45,262 nt of DNA from Clostridia bacterium (lineage in GTDB: Bacteria > Bacillota > Clostridia > Oscillospirales > Acutalibacteraceae), in assembly GCA_017410585.1 (NCBI GenBank), contig JAFQQM010000048.1, positions 1 through 45,262 on the forward strand, in the 5' to 3' direction. Of the stretch, positions 1 to 7,219 are shown piece by piece; the first letter of the stretch is position 1; every line of letters begins with the position of its first letter. A program made the position numbers and the translations under genes. Under the pieces are notes generated by a model, which was given only the letters and a program-made list of their open reading frames with translations, was not told the origin of the DNA and did not search any database.

Positions 1-80
1 TTTCACTTGATGCGATAGCATCAAATTTCACAATTTACGGAGTAAATTATTTCACCGTGAGCGTAAGCGAACGATTTCAC
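1..80. repeat. Short hairpin array with ATTTCAC spacers (left end off window)
   Basis: Three hairpins alternate with an exact 7-base spacer ATTTCAC at 25-31, 49-55 and 74-80; bases 1-6 are the end of a fourth spacer, so the array continues beyond the window. Hairpins are TTGATGC/GCATCAA (7-13/18-24), AATTTAC/GTAAATT (32-38/42-48) and 56-73. The last is CGT-GA-GC, loop GTAA, GC-GA-ACG, i.e. a tandem G-A mismatch and a GNRA loop if it is read as RNA. Function unknown. It is not a CRISPR: the units are far too short and the variable parts are self-complementary. Confidence 0.75.
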
Positions 81-145
81 TAAAAACGAACGGTTATGTG
101 AGAGTTCGAAGTCATACGCAAAACGGCCGAAAATATCTTTTTTAT

Positions 146-328
146 CCAAGCCGCAGGCTTGGCATATCATCGCCGCGCGAAGTGCGGCGTATATCATCAA
201 GGGCGGCGAGCCGCCCTTGTATCTCATCACGCGCTAGCGTGTATCTTCCTGCGGCTTGATGAGATGCAACACTGTGTGTTGATGATATGCAATTCCTTCG
301 GAATTGATGATATACAAGGCTTCGTCTT
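146..328. repeat. Two-sided hairpin array with GATGATATGC-type spacers
   Basis: Perfect or near-perfect hairpins, mostly with 3-base loops, lie at 146-162, 172-188, 199-218, 229-240, 268-280, 291-305 and 316-328. On the left they are separated by spacers of the form GTATATCATC (163-171, 189-198, 219-228). On the right they are separated by the reverse complement form, GATGATATGC (258-267, 281-290, 306-315). AAGCCGCAGG at 148-157 and CCTGCGGCTT at 249-258 are also reverse complements, so the block has a large-scale inverted symmetry around base 245. No coding function is visible. Bases 81-145 between the two arrays show nothing clear. Confidence 0.75.
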
Positions 329-355
329 GATTTGTTTGCTGAAAAGTAATATAAT
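327..355 (+). promoter_or_regulatory. Sigma-A promoter of the SGNH hydrolase gene
   Basis: TTGATT at 327-332 and TATAAT at 350-355 are separated by 17 bases. The -35 box lies in the last unit of the hairpin array, where a spacer would begin. A 49-base leader and the ribosome site ATAGGAGAA precede the ATG at 411. Confidence 0.65.
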
Positions 356-410
356 CTGATAAACAAGAATTTGCAGATGTGAATAATGAGAAAGGATATA
401 GGAGAATTGT

Positions 411-1037
411 ATGATAAAAGTAACATTACTTGGTGATTCCATTCGCATGATTGGTTATGGTCGGGTGGTTCCAACTCTTTTAGGAGAGAATTTTGATGTC
501 TTTCAACCAAATGAAAATTGCAGGTTTGCCAAATATACTCTTCGAGGATTATTTGATTGGGAAAAAGGAATGTCTGGAACTAAAATTGTTCATTGGAACA
601 ATGGCCTTTGGGATACCTGTAATCTTTTTGGAGATGGTTTGTTTACATCCGAATCAGAATATATCGAAAATATGTTGAGAATTGCTGATATTCTTATTGC
701 GAAATATGACAAAGTAATTTTTGCCACAACCACTCCCGTTACCATACAAAACCAGTATAACAAAAATTCTGATATTGAAAAATACAATGCTTTAATCGTA
801 CCGCTTTTGAAAGAAAAGGGAATTATCATTAATGATTTGTATCAACTTGTTTCATCGGATATTGATAAATACATCAGAAAAGATGATAATATTCATCTTT
901 CAGAGGAAGGAATCAAGGTATGTGCCGAACAGGTAGCCGACATTGTAAGAAAGGTGTCTCAAACATTGGGACAAAATAGCAAGGGAAAATTAAATTCGTT
1001 TATAGATAATATCAATTTCATAGGAGCGCCTATATAA
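411..1037 (+). CDS. SGNH/GDSL-family hydrolase
   Basis: This is a 208-residue cytoplasmic protein with no signal peptide. It shows the SGNH hydrolase blocks: GDS at residues 8-10 with the nucleophile Ser10, a block-III-like NNG after His61-Trp62 (Asn63/Asn64), and the terminal catalytic pair in DNIH (Asp159, His162). Enzymes of this fold hydrolyse esters of lipids, carbohydrates or peptidoglycan; the substrate cannot be read from the sequence. The ATG at 411 is preceded by a good ribosome site (GGAG at 401-404). The gene is markedly AT-rich compared with the GC-rich genes from 1.3 kb onward and sits next to a hairpin array, which suggests acquisition by transfer. It stands alone, not in an evident operon. 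Confidence 0.85.
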   Translation: MIKVTLLGDSIRMIGYGRVVPTLLGENFDVFQPNENCRFAKYTLRGLFDWEKGMSGTKIVHWNNGLWDTCNLFGDGLFTSESEYIENMLRIADILIAKYDKVIFATTTPVTIQNQYNKNSDIEKYNALIVPLLKEKGIIINDLYQLVSSDIDKYIRKDDNIHLSEEGIKVCAEQVADIVRKVSQTLGQNSKGKLNSFIDNINFIGAPI

Positions 1038-1170
1038 AATGACTTGTTGGTTTCAGATACACTTTCAATAAAAGGCTGCACAAATTCCAATTTGTCGAAC
1101 AGCGCGACCACAATACTTTTGGTCGTTCTTACCCCGACTTATACTACTTTTAGTCGCTCTTTCGCAAACG

Positions 1171-1205
1171 GAAACGCCCTCCTCTCGGAGGGCGTTTCTG
1201 TTTTT
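1171..1205 (+). terminator. Intrinsic terminator after the SGNH hydrolase
   Basis: A perfect 12-bp stem (1171-1182 with 1187-1198) with loop TCTC is followed by TGTTTTT. It separates the SGNH gene from the next transcription unit and shows that an apparent upstream extension of the 1305 gene is not coding. Confidence 0.9.
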
Positions 1206-1233
1206 GTGGTGGATGTCCGCATATCGAATGTTA

Positions 1234-1262
1234 TTGACAGGGATAACAAAAATTCCTATAAT
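1234..1262 (+). promoter_or_regulatory. Full-consensus sigma-A promoter
   Basis: TTGACA at 1234-1239, a 17-base spacer and TATAAT at 1257-1262: both boxes match the consensus exactly. Transcription would begin near 1269, 36 bases before the ATG of the 1305 gene. Confidence 0.9.
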
Positions 1263-1304
1263 AAAATTAACGCGCAAGGCGTACTTTATGGGGAGGGTTA
1301 CAGT

Positions 1305-1802
1305 ATGGCGAAGATTCTGGTTTTCGGCGATATCGATATCGCCTCGCTTTATCTCAGCATTGACGGTTGCAAAGAAATCACGGTTTCCGGCAAATATCCT
1401 CAAAGTTTCCCGCTGGAGGCGGGCAGTCACGATATTGCGGCGACCACCGTCAGCAAACTCGAACGGATGACCGAGGGTTGGGGCGGCAGCGGCGTGCTTT
1501 CGGCGGCGACAGCGGCGTTGCAAAACAGCACCAACACCACCCTCGGCGGGACGTTGACCTTTGCCGAGGATGACGTTTTGCTGATTCAGGTCGAGCAAAA
1601 GGGTTTTAAAACGCTGGTGTACAACAAAATGGTTCCGGCGGCCGAGGTGTCGCGGTACGTCAACGAAAACTTGGCGGTTACTTACGGAGACAAAAAATCC
1701 CGAAAAAAAGGAAAATGGTTGCGGCGTATTTTGGGTCTTCTCTTGCTGATCGTGTTGCTTTTGTTTTTATGGGTCTTGATGGCCAAGAGTCCTTCGCTGT
1801 AA
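1305..1802 (+). CDS. Tail-anchored protein of unknown function
   Basis: A 165-residue protein with a soluble, probably beta-rich N-terminal part (residues 1-130), a basic linker (KKSRKKGK, 130-137) and one C-terminal membrane helix (about 141-160). There is no signal peptide, so it is probably C-tail-anchored with the globular part in the cytoplasm. The family is not recognised; a segment around residues 31-45 (YPQSFPLEAGSHDI) recalls PEGA-like surface domains, but weakly. The ATG at 1305 is chosen because of the ribosome site GGGGAGGG at 1290-1296 and the consensus promoter just upstream. The frame is open back to 1044, but that part crosses a terminator. Probably cotranscribed with the membrane protein at 1834 (31-base gap). 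Confidence 0.75.
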   Translation: MAKILVFGDIDIASLYLSIDGCKEITVSGKYPQSFPLEAGSHDIAATTVSKLERMTEGWGGSGVLSAATAALQNSTNTTLGGTLTFAEDDVLLIQVEQKGFKTLVYNKMVPAAEVSRYVNENLAVTYGDKKSRKKGKWLRRILGLLLLIVLLLFLWVLMAKSPSL

Positions 1803-1833
1803 TGAACGGTTGGCGCTGATCAAGGAAAAAACG

Positions 1834-2631
1834 ATGAATACACTTACAGAACTACTGAAACATTTCTTTACGCATAAGGATTTTTTGCCGCCGGCGGAGC
1901 AAATCGCCGGCACGATGTTTACCCCGTTGCATATCATCGTCTCGGTGATCGTGTTTGCGCTGATGCTGTGGATGGTGCGGGTGGTCTCCCGCTGTGACGA
2001 GAAGACCCGCCGCCGCGTGTTTGCGGTGCTGTGGCTCACCTCGTTTCTGCTGGAGGCGGTCAAGGTGCTGTGGGAGACCTTCGGCGGGGCGTCGGTGCGG
2101 TTTGAATTGGGCGGCAACCTGCCGTTGTATCCGTGCAGCGTGTTTATGTACGCGATGCCGTTTGCCATCTGGGGCAAAGGTTCCGTTCGCTACGCCGCTT
2201 GCGGCTACGTCTGCACCGTCGGCATGGTGGGCGGCTTGGTCAATTTCGTGTATCCCGCCACCATCATGGGGGATTACTCGGTGTTGTCCTTTCCAGGGCT
2301 GAACACGCTGTACAACCACGGCGTCATCGTATTTTGTGCGCTGGTGATGCTGTTTTCGGGGTATCATTCATATACCAAAGCGACCAAATGGTGGCATCTG
2401 CTGTTGCCGTCGGCACCGCTGGTGGCGGTGTCGCTGGTCGCCAACGCGGTCAACTTCTCGCCTATCGGGTCGGACTATATGTTTTTCCGCCTGCGGTCGT
2501 TTATCTTTGCACCGTTAGGGGAGGCTCTGCCGCTCTGGGCGGCGCCGCTTTTGGTGTATGCGGTGTATCTGCTGTTGCACGCGTTGCCTTACCTGCCGTT
2601 TTATTTCCGCAACCGGAAACAGGCCGCTTAA
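1834..2631 (+). CDS. YwaF/TMEM164-type integral membrane protein
   Basis: A 265-residue polytopic membrane protein with about seven hydrophobic segments, of the size and pattern of the YwaF (TIGR02206) family, which is related to eukaryotic TMEM164. It has the family-like LPLYPC motif with Cys101 inside a membrane segment and a later His162 (YNHG). A second member lies at 39734-40504 on the minus strand and shares the Cys/His arrangement. The bacterial function is not established; TMEM164 has been described as a phospholipid acyltransferase, so a lipid role is possible. The ATG at 1834 follows AAGGA at 1822-1826; an in-frame TTG at 1810 is less likely. Second gene of the unit from the promoter at 1234. 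Confidence 0.7.
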   Translation: MNTLTELLKHFFTHKDFLPPAEQIAGTMFTPLHIIVSVIVFALMLWMVRVVSRCDEKTRRRVFAVLWLTSFLLEAVKVLWETFGGASVRFELGGNLPLYPCSVFMYAMPFAIWGKGSVRYAACGYVCTVGMVGGLVNFVYPATIMGDYSVLSFPGLNTLYNHGVIVFCALVMLFSGYHSYTKATKWWHLLLPSAPLVAVSLVANAVNFSPIGSDYMFFRLRSFIFAPLGEALPLWAAPLLVYAVYLLLHALPYLPFYFRNRKQAA

Positions 2632-2641
2632 ACGAAAAGAA

Positions 2642-2680
2642 AAAACTCCCGATGCGACAGCATCGGGAGTTTTCGTGTTT
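2642..2680 (+). terminator. Intrinsic terminator
   Basis: A 14-bp perfect stem (2642-2655 with 2660-2673) with loop GACA and a T-rich tail, 10 bases after the stop codon of the YwaF-type gene. Bases 2681-2830 hold no supported gene. Confidence 0.85.
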
Positions 2681-2833
2681 TCGAATGCCGATAGGCCGGC
2701 GCCTTTCTAATGAGAAAACGGAAAAAGCGCCCAAAAGACGTTCCGGCGGCGATGCGGGGTTCGGTTTGCTTATGGTATACCATCAGATGAATCAGTCCGC
2801 AAGAGAAAAATAATAAAATTGCGCGGATTTTTC

Positions 2834-2862
2834 TTGCGTGTTCGGCATATCTATGTTATAAT
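2834..2862 (+). promoter_or_regulatory. Extended -10 promoter of the SPFH gene
   Basis: TTGCGT at 2834-2839, a 17-base spacer and TATAAT at 2857-2862, with the extended -10 TG at 2854-2855. The leader to the ATG at 2909 is about 40 bases. Confidence 0.8.
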
Positions 2863-2908
2863 GAAATCAACAAGTCGACACGTATCGACAAAGAAAGGAA
2901 GAGATCGT

Positions 2909-3859
2909 ATGGAAGGTTTAGGTTGGATTATTTTTGCCGTGTTTGCGGCGATCGTGCTGTTTTCGTGCCTGAAGGTCGTGCCGCAGGCGACGGAGTTTGT
3001 GATCGAGCGTCTCGGCAAATACAATAAGACGTGGTCGGCGGGTCTGCATTTTCTGGTGCCGATCTTCGATCGCATTGCCAAAAAAGTGACCCTCAAGGAG
3101 CAGGTGCTGGATTCGCCCCCGCAACCGGTGATCACCAAGGATAACGTTACGATGCAGATCGACACGGTGGTGTATTTCAAGGTATTTGATGCCAAGTTGT
3201 TCACCTACGGTGCGGTCAATCCCATCAGCGCGCTGTCCAATCTGACCGCGACCACCCTGCGTAATATCGTCGGTGAATTGGAACTGGACGACACGCTCAC
3301 TTCGCGCGATACCATCAACGGTAAGATGACCGAGATCCTCGACAGCGCGACCGATCAGTGGGGCATCAAGGTCAACCGCGTGGAACTGAAAAACATCATC
3401 CCGCCCAGCGAGATCCAAAACGCCATGGAAAAGCAGATGAAGGCGGAACGCGATCGCCGTGAGACGCTGTTGGAAGCGGAAGGTCACAAGGCGGCGGTCA
3501 TCACCCGCGCCGAAGGCGATAAGCAGGCGATGATCCTCGCCGCGGAAGGTGAGCGCGATGCGCGCATTGCCCGCGCCGAAGGCGAAGCCAAGGCCATTTT
3601 CTTGGCCAAGAAGGCAGAAGCGGACGGTCTGGCGGCACTCAAAGCGGCCGGCGTGGACGCGGCCGTGCTGGAACTGAAAAAGTACGAAGCGTTGGTGTCG
3701 CTGTCCAACGGCACCGCCTCCAAGATCATCATCCCGACCGACGCGGTGGAGATGACCAAGGCCAACGTGATGTTCACCGAGACCACCGGTCTGGGAGATG
3801 CCACACAGGAAGCGCCCAAACCGAAAAAGGCGAAAAAAGCAGACGTTTGTTGCGAATAA
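2909..3859 (+). CDS. SPFH/Band 7 (stomatin-like, paraslipin) membrane protein
   Basis: A 316-residue protein with an N-terminal membrane helix (residues 4-21), an SPFH domain (about 22-190) and a long Glu/Ala/Arg-rich helical segment with repeated AEG units (about 190-245), typical of stomatin-like scaffold proteins such as QmcA and YbbK. These form membrane-associated oligomers in membrane microdomains and affect membrane protein quality control. The C-terminus is short and charged (KPKKAKKADVCCE). The ATG at 2909 is chosen over an in-frame start at 2819 because of AAAGGAAGAG at 2894-2903 and the promoter at 2834-2862. An NfeD-type partner, often adjacent to paraslipins, is not present beside it. 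Monocistronic, ending at the terminator at 3874. Confidence 0.9.
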   Translation: MEGLGWIIFAVFAAIVLFSCLKVVPQATEFVIERLGKYNKTWSAGLHFLVPIFDRIAKKVTLKEQVLDSPPQPVITKDNVTMQIDTVVYFKVFDAKLFTYGAVNPISALSNLTATTLRNIVGELELDDTLTSRDTINGKMTEILDSATDQWGIKVNRVELKNIIPPSEIQNAMEKQMKAERDRRETLLEAEGHKAAVITRAEGDKQAMILAAEGERDARIARAEGEAKAIFLAKKAEADGLAALKAAGVDAAVLELKKYEALVSLSNGTASKIIIPTDAVEMTKANVMFTETTGLGDATQEAPKPKKAKKADVCCE

Positions 3860-3873
3860 ATTAGGTTTCTAAA

Positions 3874-3907
3874 AACTACCCCCAACTCCGGTTGGGGGTA
3901 GTTTTTT
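3874..3907 (+). terminator. Intrinsic terminator of the SPFH gene
   Basis: Stem AACTACCCCCAAC at 3874-3886 pairs with 3891-3903, loop TCCG, then a run of T to 3907. The left arm is preceded by A residues, so it may also work in the other direction. A dispersed repeat begins three bases further on. Confidence 0.9.
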
Positions 3908-3910
3908 GTT

Positions 3911-4162
3911 GTAAACGAAAACCACGCGATGGTCGCGTACTTCAAAAGAGGTTTAGCGATGAACAGAAATCGCAGAAATCAAAGACGGAGGCAGGAATTG
4001 TTTTATGTTATGCCTCCCTCTGACGAGGGAGGTGGATTTTTGCGAAGCAAAAAGACGGAGGGAGAGAAAACACTACCCCTCAGTCGGCTGCCGCCGACAG
4101 CTCCCCTGACAAGGGGAGCCGACAAAGACTTAAAACCCATTTATGGGGGGGCGGCAGGTTGC
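3911..4162 (+). repeat. Dispersed intergenic repeat, copy 1
   Basis: About 250 bases closely related to 13854-14100 and, for the first 200 bases, 32805-33010. Features in order: a CACGCGA/TCGCG-type palindrome (decayed here), AAAGAGGTTTAGCG followed by ATGAACAGAAATC at 3959, the hairpin CCTCCCTC/GAGGGAGG (4013-4020/4025-4032), a TTTTTGC/GCAAAAA hairpin, a CGGC-rich hairpin, CTCCCC/GGGGAG and ACCCAT/ATGGG. All three copies start within a few bases of a terminator T-run. It contains no convincing gene, although a 108-codon frame is open from 3959. It is probably a non-autonomous mobile or structured element. Confidence 0.8.
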
Positions 4163-4271
4163 CGATCGTTTCTGCTGTTTTTGCCCCGTTTTGGCGAGGT
4201 TATGATACACATTGCGGCGGGGGTGTCAACAAACCGTATAATATATGTTTTGTTAAAAAGAGGAAAATCTA

Positions 4272-4300
4272 TTGACCTTTGTTGATTTTTATGGTAGGAT
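4272..4300 (+). promoter_or_regulatory. Promoter of the lipoprotein cluster
   Basis: TTGACC at 4272-4277, a 17-base spacer and TAGGAT at 4295-4300 with an extended -10 TG at 4292-4293. A second candidate -10 (TATAAT, 4237-4242) lies upstream with a poorly spaced TTGCGG. The leader RNA starts near 4307 and contains an inverted repeat GTGTCCC/GGGACAC (4319-4325/4347-4353) directly before the ribosome site GGAGG (4361-4365). Confidence 0.7.
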
Positions 4301-4318
4301 AAAACCAATAATGCGATA

Positions 4319-4353
4319 GTGTCCCCTGCGGCTTTAACGCTTTAAAGGGACAC
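4319..4353 (+). other. Leader hairpin before the first lipoprotein gene
   Basis: GTGTCCC (4319-4325) and GGGACAC (4347-4353) can pair around a 21-base loop that itself contains AAGC/GCTT-like complementarity. It ends 8 bases before the ribosome site of the 4372 gene and has no T-run, so it is a possible translational or mRNA-stability element rather than a terminator. Confidence 0.45.
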
Positions 4354-4371
4354 GTCTGTAGGAGGCACATC

Positions 4372-7194
4372 ATGAAAAGAAAACTGTTATCCGTGTTGCT
4401 GGTCGTTTCGCTGTTGCTGTCGATGGCGGCGGTGTTGGCCGGTTGCAAGAAAAACAACGGTGGCGGCAATGCCGCGATCGGCGGCGGTACGAATTATACC
4501 GTTACCGTAAAGACCGCCGGCGGGATGGCGATGGAAAAAATGGCGGTGTATATCTACACCGACGAATCGCTCTCCGAACTCATCCAGTTTAAGGAGACCG
4601 ATGCCGACGGCAAGGTGACCTTTGATCTGGCGGAGAACGACAAGTACGCCATTACGCTTTCGGGGTATCCGAAGGGCTACAAGGTGGAGAAGAGTTATCG
4701 CTTCAGCGGTACCTCCCAGACCATCACCCTGACCTCTTCGTTGGTGAAGGACGAGAGCCTTGCCGGTGCGCAGTTGGGTCTTGGCGACGTGATGTACGAT
4801 TTCACCGTCACCAGCGCCAAGGGCGAACAGATCGTGCTCTCCGAACTGCTGAAAGAGAAGAAGATGGTGCTGATCAACTTCTTCTACACCACCTGCGGTC
4901 CGTGCGTCAACGAGTTCCCGTATATGCAGGAAGCGTATACCCAGTTTGAGGATTCGGTGGGTATCGTGGCGCTTGACCCGCTGGACGGGCAAAACGTGGC
5001 GACCTTCCAGTCCCAGATGGGTCTGACCTTCCCGATGGCGGCGTGTCCGGCCACGTGGTCGACGACGTTTGGTATCACCGGTTATCCGACTTCGATCGCG
5101 ATCGACCGTTACGGTGTTATCTGTCTGATCGAAGTGGGCGGCCTGACCAGTACCCGCCCGTTTACCTCGATGTTTGAGCATTTCACGGCGGAAAATTACG
5201 AGCAACGCCTGTTCCCGCAGGGGTTAGCGGATCTGGTGACCAACGTCAAACCGAACGTGGAAATGGACGATCCGGCGGATATCGCCGCGGCGATCAACGC
5301 GGACGGCGCGCCCATCACCTACCGTGCCGAAGAGGGTGAGGATGCCGAGTATGCGTGGCCGTTTGTCATCGCCGAAAAGAACGGCAAGAAGTGCATCAAG
5401 AGCACCAACAAAGAGATCGACGGCTCGTTTGCGATCATCTATGCCGACGTGGAACTGAAAAAGGGTCAAGCGGTCGGTTTCGATTACATTTCTTCCACCG
5501 AAAAGAGCAGTGACGTTCTGATCGTTATCGTGGAAGGGGAGGATATCTTCCAGATCTCCGGTGTCAACGAAGACGACGATTGGATCTCCTGCTATCCGTG
5601 GGTGGCCGAGAAGGACGGCACCTACGAGGTGGCGCTGTGCTATCTCAAAGACGAATCCGATCAGGCGGGTGAGGACACCGTGTACGTCCGCAACTTCCGC
5701 GTGGTGGATGAAGACGATATCGACGTGGAGACCTATATTCCGCGTCTGACCGCGACCGAAAACGAGGACGGCAGTTTTGCCTATGCCGAGGTCGTGTATA
5801 ACAGTGCCGACGGCTACTACCACGTCGGCAGTAAGAACGGCCCGTTGCTGTTGGCCGATCTGATGGGCTTTACGCTGTTCAACGAAGAAGAGAGCGTCTA
5901 TCAGTTGGCATACGACGGCAAGATCAAGGAGGGCAAGAAGAATTACTACGACGATATTCTTCCGTATTTCACCTGCTGTTCCAACTCCGCGCTTAACGGC
6001 GTGACCTCGGTCAACAAGGAACTGGCCGACCTGCTCAAGAAGGTGGGCAAGATCGCCGGCTTCGACGAGGACGAGAACGAGTGGCTGAAGATCTGCAAAT
6101 ATTATCAGAACTACGGTACTTCCAAGCAGTTGGAAGACCCGATCAAGGGTTTGATGCCGTTCTCGGCGTACACCGCCGCCCTCGGCATCGGCGTCCGTTC
6201 CAACTACTTCTACTATGACCGCGTCATTATGCCTCGCGGTCTGCTGGCGGAGTTTATTCCGTCCCGTTCCGGCGTGTATCGCATCACCTCTCATAACGAG
6301 TCCCAACAGGGCGTCAACGGTTGGATTTTTGATGAAGACCGCAAAGAACTGCTTGCCTATGAGTTGGATGAGCGTATGTACAACGACGACAAGAACGTGT
6401 CGATGGTCTTCTATATGGAAGCCGGTAAGAAATATTACATCGACATCGCTTTCTGGGACGTGTACGAGGTCGGTTACATTTACTACGACATCGAATACAT
6501 CGCTTCTTCCTATGAACTGTTCCGCCTTTGCTCGCCGGGTTACTTCACCTATGACAGCGACGCCACCGGCGATGCGATGTACTATCTCATTCACGGCGGC
6601 ATCGACGTCATCCTCAAGGACGGCAAGTACTACGAGGATCTCGGCAAGGATGCGAACGGCAAACAGAAATACGGCAGTTTGATCTATGCCGATTTCAGCG
6701 GCGTGACCTCGCTGTTCAGCAACCCGATCGCTACCGTCAACGCGTACGACGAGAACGGCAACCTGATGTACGATGACGACGGCAACGTGGTCAAGATCAA
6801 GGGTATGATCGATATGGGCGGCTTCGACTTCTCCAAGACGGAGAACGACCTGTATATTCTCTCGGTGCTGGAGGCGCAGGGAAGCAAGGAAAAAGCGATC
6901 GACTACCTGAAAAAATCGTGGGGCGAGGATTACGATGCCTATGCCGAGCAGTATCAACTCGACGAGGTGCTGGCCGGCAAATACCACGGCAAGGGCCCCG
7001 ATCTGACCGAAGAAATGCGCGGTTATCTGGACGATATGCTCACCTCGCCGGTCGAGGCGAAGGGTTGCGTTGTCGTGACCGAGCGTCTGGCGGAGATCTT
7101 GCAGATGCTGTTGGAAAAATACACCTTCGAAAACGTCGACAATGCGTGGACGAAGGTCTGCTACTATTACGATTACCTCGGCCCGAACGGCTGA
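4372..7194 (+). CDS. Large lipoprotein with Cna-B-like and TlpA-like thioredoxin domains
   Basis: A 940-residue secreted lipoprotein. The signal peptide ends in the lipobox LAGC with lipidated Cys25. A Cna-B/prealbumin-like beta domain follows (about 41-122), then an AhpC/TSA-type thioredoxin domain (about 138-290) with the active site CGPC at 175-178 and a cis-Pro-type GYPTS further on. Thus an extracytoplasmic thiol-disulfide activity is likely. Residues 310-465 look like a beta-sandwich. The remainder holds two copies of a module also found once in each of the next two genes: it opens with DGYYHV (480) or DGKYYE (750) and closes with W571..CKYY or W926..CYYY. Start supported by GGAGG at 4361-4365. 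First gene of a probable operon with 7220 and 8452. The substrate is unknown. Confidence 0.85.
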   Translation: MKRKLLSVLLVVSLLLSMAAVLAGCKKNNGGGNAAIGGGTNYTVTVKTAGGMAMEKMAVYIYTDESLSELIQFKETDADGKVTFDLAENDKYAITLSGYPKGYKVEKSYRFSGTSQTITLTSSLVKDESLAGAQLGLGDVMYDFTVTSAKGEQIVLSELLKEKKMVLINFFYTTCGPCVNEFPYMQEAYTQFEDSVGIVALDPLDGQNVATFQSQMGLTFPMAACPATWSTTFGITGYPTSIAIDRYGVICLIEVGGLTSTRPFTSMFEHFTAENYEQRLFPQGLADLVTNVKPNVEMDDPADIAAAINADGAPITYRAEEGEDAEYAWPFVIAEKNGKKCIKSTNKEIDGSFAIIYADVELKKGQAVGFDYISSTEKSSDVLIVIVEGEDIFQISGVNEDDDWISCYPWVAEKDGTYEVALCYLKDESDQAGEDTVYVRNFRVVDEDDIDVETYIPRLTATENEDGSFAYAEVVYNSADGYYHVGSKNGPLLLADLMGFTLFNEEESVYQLAYDGKIKEGKKNYYDDILPYFTCCSNSALNGVTSVNKELADLLKKVGKIAGFDEDENEWLKICKYYQNYGTSKQLEDPIKGLMPFSAYTAALGIGVRSNYFYYDRVIMPRGLLAEFIPSRSGVYRITSHNESQQGVNGWIFDEDRKELLAYELDERMYNDDKNVSMVFYMEAGKKYYIDIAFWDVYEVGYIYYDIEYIASSYELFRLCSPGYFTYDSDATGDAMYYLIHGGIDVILKDGKYYEDLGKDANGKQKYGSLIYADFSGVTSLFSNPIATVNAYDENGNLMYDDDGNVVKIKGMIDMGGFDFSKTENDLYILSVLEAQGSKEKAIDYLKKSWGEDYDAYAEQYQLDEVLAGKYHGKGPDLTEEMRGYLDDMLTSPVEAKGCVVVTERLAEILQMLLEKYTFENVDNAWTKVCYYYDYLGPNG

Positions 7195-7219
7195 TCGATC
7201 TGAAAAGAGGGACGATCTT

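Noticed and set aside
146..328. CRISPR array
   Set aside because: Spacers of 8-10 bases are conserved and the variable parts are palindromes; no cas genes are nearby.
1044..1304. N-terminal extension of the 1305 gene from a TTG codon
   Set aside because: The stretch crosses a strong intrinsic terminator and a full-consensus promoter; the ATG at 1305 has a good ribosome site.
2133..2813. A 226-codon plus-strand frame overlapping the YwaF-type gene
   Set aside because: Arg/Val-rich shadow frame that continues through a terminator; the other frame has coherent membrane helices.
3959..4285. A 108-codon frame within repeat copy 1 as a real gene
   Set aside because: The frame is broken in copy 2 and ends early in copy 3; the body consists of hairpin sequence.
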